8,534 nucleotides of DNA, from assembly GCA_046723645.1 (NCBI GenBank), contig JBKOUY010000018.1, positions 1 through 8,534 on the forward strand. Reading direction: 5' to 3'. The notes beneath the pieces were generated by a model. It saw only the letters and a program-made list of their open reading frames with translations, was not told the DNA's origin and did not search any database. The DNA comes from DASQUK01 sp046723645. Lineage in GTDB: Bacteria; Actinomycetota; Acidimicrobiia; Acidimicrobiales; VFJN01. Below are positions 1-8,300 of this stretch, piece by piece; position 1 is the first letter of the stretch, and each line of letters opens with the position of its first letter. A program made the position numbers and the translations under genes.

Positions 1-1826
1 GCGCCGGCCCCCACGTGCTCCCGCCGAGCCTGCAGGAGCGGGTCGTCGGGCCTCGGGAACGGGAGTCGATCGATGCTGACCAGCGACAGGGACGGCCCCG
101 GCACGTCGATGCCCTGCCAGAAGCTCATGGTGGCGAACAGGCACGTTTCCGGATCGCCGGCGAACCGCTCGACGAGCGCCGGCTTGGGAAGCTCGCCCTG
201 GGCGAGCAGGGGATAGGCGAGTCGCGCGCGCAGCGCCTCGACGGCGCGGTCCATGGCCCGGTAGCTCGTGAACAGCGCCAGCGTTCGCCCGCCTGCGGCG
301 CCGATGAGTGCCGCCAGCTCGTCGATGGCGGCGTCGGCCCAGCGAGAATCCGTGGGCCGGGGCAGCCGCGCCGCGCAGTAGATGAGGCCGTTCGCCTGGT
401 AGTCGAACGGGCTGCCCACGTCGAGCAGGCCGTCGGACCCGGCGGGCAGGCCGAGCCGGGAGCCGAACCCGGGCGCGATGGTGGCGCTGGTCAGCACCGC
501 CGGCCGCCGGGACCAGAGCTGGCGCTGCAGCAGCGGTGCGACGTCCAGCGGCGCCAGCCGCAGCGTCGGCGCCCGCTCGGGCCCTGACACGAACAACACG
601 TGGCCTTCTCCGGGTTGGGCCACGGCGTCGATGTCGTCGAGGAGCGATGTCGCCGCCTGTCGGGCCCGCACGGCCCGAGCCGTGGCGTCGTCGGTGGCGT
701 CGTCGGGGATCGACCGCAGCGCCGCGACCGCCTCCTCGACGCGGTTGCGCAACCGCACCAGGGTGTCGGCCAGGTCGGTGGGGAGCGGGGTCACGAGCCG
801 CTCGTCCCGGTGTCCGAGCAGGGCCTCGGTCAGCAGGCCACCGGCGTCGCCGACGCGCGTGATCGTGTCGCCCGCGTCGGCGAGGATGCCGCGCAGGGTG
901 CGAGCGAGGTGGGCAAAACGGCCGGCGGCCAGCTCGACGCCGGCGGTCGCCGAGATGATGTCGTCGACCTGGTGGGCCTCGTCGATGATCGCGACGTCGT
1001 GGTCGGGCAAGATCGCACCGTCGCTCGCCAGGTCGAGCCCGTAGAGGTGCTGGTTCACCACCACGACGTCGGCCTCCGCGGCGCGGGCGCGTGCGGCCTC
1101 GGCGAAGCAGTCGTCGCCGCGGGGGCAGCGGTGCGCGCCAGGGCAGTCGCGCGCGGTGGTGCTCACCGCGGCCCAGGCGGCCTCGGAGGGCTCGCGGTCG
1201 AGGTCGGCTCGGTCGCCCGTCACGGTGGTGCCGGCCCAGTCGGCCAGGCGCGCCAGCTCGTTCGCATCGGCCCGCTCCGCGAACCCGTCGATGTGGTCGA
1301 GCCCGAGCTGTTCGCCGCCCGCGGTGGCACCGTCGGCGGTGCGGGCGCCGGCCGCCAGCTCCGCCAGGCGCTGGACGCACACGTAGTTGGATCGGCCCTT
1401 CAGGACCGCCCAGTCGAAGGGACGCTCGAGATGCTCCTCGAGGAAGGGCAGGTCCTTAGTGGCGAGTTGGTCCTGCAGCGCTCGCGTGGCGGTGGCGACC
1501 ACGACGCGGCGGCCCGAGACGATCGCGGGGACGAGGTAGCCCAGGGTCTTGCCGGTGCCCGTGCCGGCGCGGACAACCAGGTGGCGTCCCTCGGCCACCG
1601 CCGCGGCGACCGCGTCGGCCATCGCGACCTGGCCCGGGCGACCCTCGCCGCCCCCGGGCAGTGCCGCCACGACCCGCCGAAGCGCCTTGGACGCGATTGT
1701 GTCGGCCTCGCAGTCGCGCGCCGGCATCTGGGCGACCGGCGTCGGCTCGACCTCGGGGTGCGGCATCGCCGGCGACCGTAGCGTGGCTCCCGGGTGCGTC
1801 TCGCCGGTGGTGAGCAGCGCGGTCAC
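1..1826 (-). CDS. dinG: DinG/XPD-family Fe-S DNA helicase, 3' end cut by window edge
   Basis: The first 608 codons of an SF2 helicase of the DinG/XPD (Rad3-like) family; known members are 5'-3' DNA helicases that resolve R-loops, D-loops and other structures using an iron-sulfur domain. Visible motifs: Q-motif-like RPGQVAMADAV (63-73), Walker A GTGTGKT (88-94), Ia-like VATATRALQDQ (110-120), Walker B DEAH (282-285), LTSATI (445-450), LFTSYRAMD (518-526) and motif V SFWQGIDVPG (568-577). Four cysteines, Cys150 (NYVC), Cys228, Cys234 and Cys240, have the spacing C-x77-C-x5-C-x5-C, close to that of E. coli DinG, so a 4Fe-4S cluster is expected. There is no N-terminal DnaQ-like exonuclease domain as in Bacillus DinG. 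The missing part should carry motif VI (QxxGRxIR) and perhaps 50-100 residues. GTG at 1826 was chosen because it overlaps the upstream stop as GTGA; ATG codons at residues 21 and 34 also precede the helicase core and are possible alternative starts. Which subfamily (DinG or YoaA-like) cannot be settled. Confidence 0.92.
   Translation of the reverse strand, partial: MTALLTTGETHPGATLRSPAMPHPEVEPTPVAQMPARDCEADTIASKALRRVVAALPGGGEGRPGQVAMADAVAAAVAEGRHLVVRAGTGTGKTLGYLVPAIVSGRRVVVATATRALQDQLATKDLPFLEEHLERPFDWAVLKGRSNYVCVQRLAELAAGARTADGATAGGEQLGLDHIDGFAERADANELARLADWAGTTVTGDRADLDREPSEAAWAAVSTTARDCPGAHRCPRGDDCFAEAARARAAEADVVVVNQHLYGLDLASDGAILPDHDVAIIDEAHQVDDIISATAGVELAAGRFAHLARTLRGILADAGDTITRVGDAGGLLTEALLGHRDERLVTPLPTDLADTLVRLRNRVEEAVAALRSIPDDATDDATARAVRARQAATSLLDDIDAVAQPGEGHVLFVSGPERAPTLRLAPLDVAPLLQRQLWSRRPAVLTSATIAPGFGSRLGLPAGSDGLLDVGSPFDYQANGLIYCAARLPRPTDSRWADAAIDELAALIGAAGGRTLALFTSYRAMDRAVEALRARLAYPLLAQGELPKPALVERFAGDPETCLFATMSFWQGIDVPGPSLSLVSIDRLPFPRPDDPLLQARREHVGAG
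1823..1826 (-). other. GTGA stop-start overlap between AddA-like and DinG-like genes
   Basis: The TGA stop of the helicase-nuclease gene (1825-1823) overlaps the GTG start of the DinG-like helicase gene (1826-1824) in the same GTGA arrangement as the first junction. This puts all three genes in one transcript and suggests translational coupling of the DinG-like protein to the nuclease pair. It is the main argument for the GTG start over the ATG codons at 1766 and 1727. Confidence 0.7.
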
Positions 1827-4800
1827 GTCGCCGCCAGCCGGGGATCGGCCGTCGCCGCGAAGCTGCGCGCCTCGCCCACGGCCTGCGGGAGGTCGGGGAT
1901 CGAACGCTCGACCGCACCCTCCGGCGTCAGGAACACGAACACCATGTCGAGCACCGGCTCCCGGGTGGCGTCGGCAACCGCCAGGGCATAGGACGCGCCC
2001 TGCATGCGGTACCGCTCGACCAGCGGGTCGAGGTCGACGTCGAGGCCCTGCGGCCCGGTCTTGTAGTCGACCACGACCAGGCCGCCGGGGCTCCGGTAGA
2101 GCAGGTCGACGTAGCCCTCGAGCGTCCGGCCGTGTCCGACGGGCACACCGACGTACAGCTCGCGCCAATGCTCGGCCCCGGCGGCTGCGACCACCGACGG
2201 CGACCGCAGCGCCGCGTCGACCAGCCGGCGGATGTGGGCTTCGTGGCCGCTCACGCCCTCGGCGGCCGCCTGGGCAGCCACCGCCTCGGCGATGCCCCCG
2301 CCGCTGGCGAGGTCGATCGTCTGCAGCACCCCGTGCACGGCTCGCCCGATCGCGGTGCCGTAACGGCCCTTCTGCCAGGGTGGCAGGTCGAGGTCGCGTG
2401 GCCGCTTGTGCAGGCCCGGGTCGTCGACGGCGTCGGGACGTCCGTCGTCGGTGAGCGCGGTCGCTGCCAGCGTCCGGGGGCGGCCGCTCGCCGCAAGGGC
2501 TTGGTCGCGCGTGCGACGCCAGTCGTCGAAGGGCGGCAGCGCCGAGTCGACGGCCGCGGAGCCGGCCGTCGCGGAGCCGGCCGGCTCGGCCGCACCGCCA
2601 ACGGTCGCGGCCGCGCCCGCGACCTCCCCGAGGGCGGCGGCTGGCGATGGCGCCGCATCGGGCAGGTCGGCCAGCAGGTCGCCGAGCGCCTCCGTGAGCA
2701 ATTCGGCGCTGGTGAAGCGCGCGGGATCGTCGTGCACGGTGCGTCGGACCCGGCGGTGCAGGGAGACGACGAGATGGTCGCGTGCCCGGGTGCACGCGAC
2801 GTAGAGCAGGCGGATGCGCTCGTCGTGCGACATCTGCTCGTCGATCGGCAGCCACGCCTCGAAGGCCGCCGAGCGCACCTTGTTGCCGACCCGGATGATC
2901 GCCTCACCCTCGGGCGGCCACGCCACCTCGGCGCCGACGCTGCGGCGCTGAGGCTGGGTCGAGAGCCCGGCGACGATGGTGATCGGAAACTGGAGCCCCT
3001 TGGCCGCGTGCACGGTCATGATGCGCACGGCGTCGTCGTCGGTCTCCGGCAGGACGGCCTCGGCCACGCGGCTGCCCTCGGCCGTCTGCTGGCGGACCCA
3101 CTCGAGGTACTGCCGGAGCGACCCGTTGGTGGCGTCGGTCCAGGCGCGAGCCTGGTCCAGCACGAAGCGCACGCGCCGCCACAGGTCACGCGGCCGACCC
3201 TCGGCGGTGCCCAGCTCGAGCAACCGCCGGTCGCGGACCACCTCGTCGGCCAGCTCGCTGGGTGAACGCCACGACCGAACGTCGTGCATCCGGCGGAGGT
3301 AGGCCAGCCCGGCGGCCACGGGATCGCCGTCGGGCAGCGCGTCGGGAAGGCTGGCCGCAGGGTCGAACCGGCCGCCGTGGTCGTGCCGGAAGCGGAAGAG
3401 ATCGTCGTCGCCGCAGCCGAACAGCGGTGACCGCAGCGCGGCGACGACGCTCAGCTCGTCACTGGGGTCGTCGATGGCGTGCAGCGTGAGCAGCAGGTCG
3501 CGGACCAGCCGGCTGGCGTACACCAACGAGGCCGACTCCGCCCGATAGGAGATGCCGGCGTCGGTCAGGGCGTCCTCGAGGGCGGGGAGCGACAGCCGGG
3601 TGGGCACGAGGATGGCGACGTCACCCGCCTGCGCCGGCTGCCAGTCGTGGCGGCCGGCGTCGGGCGAGCGGTCGACCAGCCAGCCCTCGTCGAGCGCCCG
3701 GCGGATGGTCGCCGCGACCTCGGCCGACTCGAGCCGGCGAACGTCCTCGGCGAACAGCCGAGCCGCCCTCGGCGTCGCGGGGCCCGGGTCGGCGGCGTCG
3801 CCGCGCGGCTCGCCTTGGGCCGGCTCCGCACCGTGTTGGCGGCGCCCGAGGATGCTGACGGCGGGCCCGACCGGTGCGTCGTCGCGCACTGCGACCAGTG
3901 CGTCGTATCCGGGCTGCGACCGCAGACCGCCGTGCCACTGCGGCTGGATGAGCTGCCCGAACACGTGGTTGACCACCGCGATGACCGAGCGCGTCGAGCG
4001 GTAGTTGGTGGTGAGTGCGAGCAGCGCGTCGGCGCGACCGAACCGATCGGCCGCCCGGAGGAACAGGGAGATGTCGGCCCGGCGGAACCGGTAGATCGAC
4101 TGCTTCGGATCGCCGACGAAGAACAGGTGGCCCGGACGGACGTCGACCTCGTCCCAGGGGGCCTCACGCTCCGCCGAGTCGAGCCCGGCGATGAGCACGG
4201 CCAGCTCGATCTGGATGGGGTCGGTGTCCTGGAACTCGTCGATCAGCAGGTGGCGGTAGCGGCGGTGCAGGGCGGCGCGGACCACACGAGCGTGCGGGCC
4301 ACGGAGCATCTGGCGGGCTAGGACCAGCAGATCGTGGAACTCGAGCTGGCCCGCCCGACGGCGCTCGGCCGCGGCGTCGAGGGTGAACCGGCGTAGCTCG
4401 ACCGCCAGCCGCGTGACTGCGGCCAGGGCCACCTCGGAACGCAGCTCCTCGCACCGGCCGCACAGGTCCTCGATCCGGGCGCGCAGGCCGTCGAGGTCGT
4501 AGTCGTCGGGCCAGCGCGTCTTGGCGCCGCGCCGCCCGCCCCGGGGCCTGCTCGCGCCGGAGAGCAGGCCGAGCTTGGTGTACTCGTCGCTCGCGGCCCG
4601 CACCCGGAGCGCCCAGTCCTCGAGGTCGCACAGCCGCTGGTGGAGCGTGTCGTCGTCGTCGGCCTCGTGACGCTCGTGGCAGGTGTCCGCCAGCTCGCTC
4701 AGCAGGGCGTCGAGCCGCGGCACCCACTCGGGAGGTTCGACGGGGCGGGATGGCGCCTGGGCCTCGGCCAGGTCCCAGTTGTCGTTGAAGGCGAGAGCGA

Positions 4801-5380
4801 TGACGCGTAGGGCGGTGAGGCGCACCCCGGCCGCCGTGGCCAGCAGCAGGGGGCGCTCGATCGTCTCGTCGGCGAGGAGCTCGTCGACGAAGCCGGCCCA
4901 CCGGTCGTCGAATGCTACCGTCGACGCCACCTCGTCGAGCACCTCGACCCGCGGCGGCAGCCCGGCCTCGATGGGGTGCTCAACCAGGAGCCGTTGGGCG
5001 AAGCTGTGCAGGGTGCCGATGGCGGCGCCGTCGAGGTCGTCGAGGGCGCGGTCGCAGCGGTCCACCACGACTGCGTCGCCCGCGCCGCTGGCCCGTTCGA
5101 GCTCGGCCTCGATTTGCCGCCGGACGCGGTCACGCAGCTCGCTGGCCGCCTTCTCGGTGAACGTGATCGCAGCGATGGCATCAACGCCGGCGGTGCCCGT
5201 GGTGACGAGGTTGACGATGCGTCCCACCAGCTCGCGGGTCTTTCCCGATCCCGCCCCCGCCTCCACGAACAGCGTCTCGCCCAGGGCTGCTGCGATCCGC
5301 CGGCGGGCCGGACGGTCGGGCCGGGCGGCGTCGGCCTGTCCGGCGGCGCCGGCGACCGCGAAGGGGGCGCCGGCGTTCAC
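1823..5380 (-). CDS. addA: AddA/RecB-type UvrD-family helicase-nuclease
   Basis: Complete 1185-aa ATP-dependent helicase-exonuclease, the predicted motor subunit of an AddAB-like complex that unwinds and degrades broken DNA ends before RecA loading. All SF1A motifs are present: Walker A AGAGSGKT (41-48), Ia ITFTEKAASEL (72-82), Ib GTLHSF (122-127), Walker B LLIDEFQDTDP (378-388), III GDPKQSIYRFRRAD (423-436), IV TTNYRS (457-462), V MTVHAAKGLQFP (788-799) and VI LLYVACTRARD (858-868). An Ala/Gly/Pro-rich linker (about 905-955) leads to the nuclease domain (about 1005-1135): His1016, Asp1092 (EGYVDLLY), Asp1105-Tyr-Lys1107 (VVDYKTG) and Gln1127-x3-Tyr1131, so the catalytic centre is intact. Length is close to Bacillus AddA (about 1232 aa). 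The GTG start at 5380 overlaps the upstream stop as GTGA; the frame is open far upstream, but that part is a shadow of the preceding gene, and there is no in-frame ATG before Met358. The motif style (VEAGAGSGKT, IDEFQDTD) is of AddA/RecB type rather than AdnA/AdnB; exact orthology is inferred. Confidence 0.93.
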   Translation of the reverse strand: MNAGAPFAVAGAAGQADAARPDRPARRRIAAALGETLFVEAGAGSGKTRELVGRIVNLVTTGTAGVDAIAAITFTEKAASELRDRVRRQIEAELERASGAGDAVVVDRCDRALDDLDGAAIGTLHSFAQRLLVEHPIEAGLPPRVEVLDEVASTVAFDDRWAGFVDELLADETIERPLLLATAAGVRLTALRVIALAFNDNWDLAEAQAPSRPVEPPEWVPRLDALLSELADTCHERHEADDDDTLHQRLCDLEDWALRVRAASDEYTKLGLLSGASRPRGGRRGAKTRWPDDYDLDGLRARIEDLCGRCEELRSEVALAAVTRLAVELRRFTLDAAAERRRAGQLEFHDLLVLARQMLRGPHARVVRAALHRRYRHLLIDEFQDTDPIQIELAVLIAGLDSAEREAPWDEVDVRPGHLFFVGDPKQSIYRFRRADISLFLRAADRFGRADALLALTTNYRSTRSVIAVVNHVFGQLIQPQWHGGLRSQPGYDALVAVRDDAPVGPAVSILGRRQHGAEPAQGEPRGDAADPGPATPRAARLFAEDVRRLESAEVAATIRRALDEGWLVDRSPDAGRHDWQPAQAGDVAILVPTRLSLPALEDALTDAGISYRAESASLVYASRLVRDLLLTLHAIDDPSDELSVVAALRSPLFGCGDDDLFRFRHDHGGRFDPAASLPDALPDGDPVAAGLAYLRRMHDVRSWRSPSELADEVVRDRRLLELGTAEGRPRDLWRRVRFVLDQARAWTDATNGSLRQYLEWVRQQTAEGSRVAEAVLPETDDDAVRIMTVHAAKGLQFPITIVAGLSTQPQRRSVGAEVAWPPEGEAIIRVGNKVRSAAFEAWLPIDEQMSHDERIRLLYVACTRARDHLVVSLHRRVRRTVHDDPARFTSAELLTEALGDLLADLPDAAPSPAAALGEVAGAAATVGGAAEPAGSATAGSAAVDSALPPFDDWRRTRDQALAASGRPRTLAATALTDDGRPDAVDDPGLHKRPRDLDLPPWQKGRYGTAIGRAVHGVLQTIDLASGGGIAEAVAAQAAAEGVSGHEAHIRRLVDAALRSPSVVAAAGAEHWRELYVGVPVGHGRTLEGYVDLLYRSPGGLVVVDYKTGPQGLDVDLDPLVERYRMQGASYALAVADATREPVLDMVFVFLTPEGAVERSIPDLPQAVGEARSFAATADPRLAAT
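2556..2585. repeat. 15-bp tandem duplication in the AddA linker
   Basis: Two adjacent 15-base units starting GCGGAGCCGGCC match at 14 of 15 positions. They are in frame and encode an AGSAT/AGSA-type repeat within the low-complexity linker (about residues 905-955) between the helicase and nuclease domains of the AddA-like protein. This looks like a slippage product in a tolerant, unstructured linker, with no function of its own visible. Confidence 0.55.
5377..5380 (-). other. GTGA stop-start overlap between AddB-like and AddA-like genes
   Basis: On the minus strand the bases GTGA contain the GTG start of the helicase-nuclease gene (5380-5378) and the TGA stop of the AddB-like gene (5379-5377). 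There is no strong Shine-Dalgarno sequence at the usual distance, only a weak GGGAT about 10 bases upstream. Terminating ribosomes probably re-initiate, which would keep the two subunits in similar amounts, as expected for a heterodimer. The coupling is inferred from the overlap. Confidence 0.8.
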
Positions 5381-8300
5381 GGTTCGGCCATCCCGGCATA
5401 GGCGGCGATGGCCGGATCGTCCCGCTTGCGCTCCCACTCGCGCCGCAGGTCGGCCACGCCGAGCCCGTCGGGATCGCAGTACGGGCAGGTGACCCAGGGC
5501 GAATACGAGACGTCGGGCCGCGCCGGAAACGCTCCCCGCTCGATGCCGTCGACGATGGTCGCCAGCGTGGTTCCGACGCGCGCCAGCACCTGCTCGTCGA
5601 CGGCGTAACCGATGCGCTTGAAACCCTCGCGCTCGGAAATGAACCAGTAGTGCGCCTGCACCGGCGCATCCGCCCGCCCGACGAACTGCCGGGCGGCCAG
5701 GCCGTAGACGGGAAGCTGGAGCTTGGTGCCCCGCTCGTCGGGGTTGTCGGGGCCGAGGTGGCGGAAGTCGTCGGACTTGCCGGTCTTGTAGTCCATGACG
5801 TGGACGGTGCCGTCGTCGCCGACGTCGACCCGGTCGGCGGCGCCGCGGAAGCGGAGGCCCCGGCCGTCGGGCAGCGGCACCACCACGGGCCCGGGGCCGC
5901 TGGCGTCGTCGCCATAGCCGAAGCGCAGCTCGGCGGCGACCGGGTGCGTGCCGTCGCGTCGCCGGTGGGTGTCGTCGTCGGTCAGGAAGCGATCGGCCAG
6001 CGCCAGAATCTGCGCCCGCTCGCGTCGCCAGAAGACCGGGCGGCCAGTGAGCCCCCGCGCCTCGTAGTCGTCGCACACCCGCTCGGCGAGCTCGCGCATC
6101 CGGGCATGGTCGGTCGGGGACCACGGCCGGTCGGGGACGGGTCGCCGGTCGAGCGGTCGGGCCAGCACGTCGTCGACGAACGACTGGAGGATCTCGTGGA
6201 CCAGGGACCCCCGATCCCATGCCGAGATCGTGAGCAGCTGGGCCGGGTCCTCCACCGGTTCCACCTGCAGCAGGTGGCTGACGAAGTAGGCGAACGGGCA
6301 CTCGGCCCAGGATTCGAGCCGCGTGGACGACACCACATCATCGAGCGGCGACGGCACCACGATCCCGGCGAGGTTGCCATCGAACCGGGTGAAGTCGCGG
6401 CTGCGGCGCGCCCACACCACGCGGCTGCCGGCCTCGACCACGGGATCGTCACCCGCACCGGCCCGCAGCCGGTACTCCTGCTCGGTGGCCGGGAACGACG
6501 TGTGCGTCACCGCATGGGCGAACGACGGAACATGCTCGGGCCCGCGGCCGTCCGCCCCCGACCACGCCGGCAGCCCGGCGAGCCACCGCGAGGGGACCCG
6601 TTCGCTGCTCGACCGCAGGTCGCCGCGCGGCGCGCAAAGCAGGCGCCGATCGGCGGCCGCCAGCGCGGCCAGGAGGCGCCGCTGCTCGCGCCCCACCCGG
6701 TCGCGGCGCAGGGGCAGCTCGCCAAGGGCCAGGCGCCGCTCGGCGTCGGGCAACAGCGAGTCGTCGTGGACGGCCGCCGGCAGCGTGCCCTCGGCCATCC
6801 CGAGGACGATCACCAGGTCGAGGTCGAGGCCCACGCCAAACGACAGCGGCCCGACCAGCACGCCCTCACCGAACCGGCCGACCCGGCCGAGGTCGGCGTC
6901 GAGCTCGAGCTCCAGGGTGCGGCGGAACACGTCGAGCGATGGGGGGTCGTCGATGCCGTCGAGCGAGGCCAGCCGCTCGAGGGCGGCCTCGACCCGATCG
7001 GCCGCCCGCTGCTCGCCGGGCGGCCAGTCGCCCCGGCCGCGGGCGTCGCCGACGAGCCGCCCGGCCAGTCGCTGCAGCCACCGGACCCGGGTGCTCCAGG
7101 GCTGGGGCCCAGCGGCGGCGTCGGTGATGTCGTCGATCAGGCCAACGACGATCGCCGCCAGGTCGCGCACCCGCTGCGCCCGGCGCTGCATCCGCTCAAA
7201 AGCCTCACGGCGCCGCTCGGCGCCGCTCTCGTCGAACGGATCGGTGCCGGCGACCTCGATGTCGCTCGCCCGGCGATCGAGCTCGGCGGCCAGCCGTTCC
7301 AGCCGCTCGCTCCACTGATCTCGCCCCGCGACCACGCCGGCCTGGCGCGACACACGCTGCCACTCGGCCACCGGGGCCCGCCGTGCCCGGCCCTGCGCCG
7401 CGGCGCTGCGGCCGAGCAGGCTGACGACGTCGGCCCGCCGGAAGTCGTGGTCGGGAAGGGCGAGAAGGTCGAGCAGCGAGCGGCCGACCACGCTGCCCGC
7501 GAGCGGGCGTACGGCGGCCCCGTTGCGGGGGATTCCGGCCGCCTCCAGGTGCTCGTGGACGAGGCGGCCGTAGGGCTCGCGGGTCCCGAAGAGAATGGCG
7601 ATGCGTTCGAGCGGGGTGCCGCCGCGTGCCGCGTCGACCACCGCTCGGACGGCAGCCCGCACCTCGTCGTCGGCGTCGGACGCGGTGAGCACGCGCGTGT
7701 CGCCCGGCTGCGGGGGCGGCACGGCGTCAGCGGCCGGCTGCCCGGTGCCGAGGCGGGTGAGCGAGCGCCACACGCCGGCGTCGGCCCCCTCGGCGCCGGT
7801 GACGCCGACCACCGCCGCGGTGGGGCAGACCTCGGCAACGGCGGTGACGAGGCGGGCCTGCCGCTGGAGCAGGTCCTGCGGTAGGTGTACGACGACGTGC
7901 CCGAGCTCGCGGCCCACTCGGGCGGGCTCGCTCCGGACCGCCTCGACCGCGGCTTCGGTCAGGTCGGCCTCGTCGTACCACCCATCGCTCAGGAGGGCGC
8001 GGGCCTCCTTGCACAGGCGCACGACGTCGCCCGCCCGGCGCCCCGCACCGGCCAGTGCCTCCAGGCCCCCGTCAGAGACGTCGGACAGCTCGCCGAAGGC
8101 GGCGACGAGCGCGGCCTCGGTGGCTGGGTGCTCGGCCACGGGTGCGAACAGCCCCGGGTCGCGCCGCAGCGCCTTGCGGAGCGCCGCGGCGAGCACCGGG
8201 GTCGACACCGGGCGGCGGCGCAGGGTCGCCAGCCGGGCCGCCCCGAGCAGCTCGGCCAGCCGGTAGACGGTGAGGAACGTCACCGCCGCCACGCCCACCC

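Noticed and set aside
600..3265. Long plus-strand open frames (600-1781 and 2132-3265) opposite the DinG-like and AddA-like genes.
   Set aside because: Same reasoning: compositional shadows without domains, opposite genes with complete helicase motif series.
5381..6301. An upstream in-frame extension of the AddA-like gene of 307 codons, beginning with ATG at 6301.
   Set aside because: The extension lies wholly inside the AddB-like gene in another frame and reads as Arg/Pro-rich shadow sequence; it ends exactly where the GTG-started protein with the Walker A motif begins.
5650..7884. A 744-codon open frame on the plus strand, antisense to the AddB-like gene.
   Set aside because: The translation is low-complexity Arg/Gly/Ala/Pro-rich with no recognisable domain. 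Such long antisense frames are expected in very GC-rich coding DNA, and the minus-strand gene has clear catalytic motifs.
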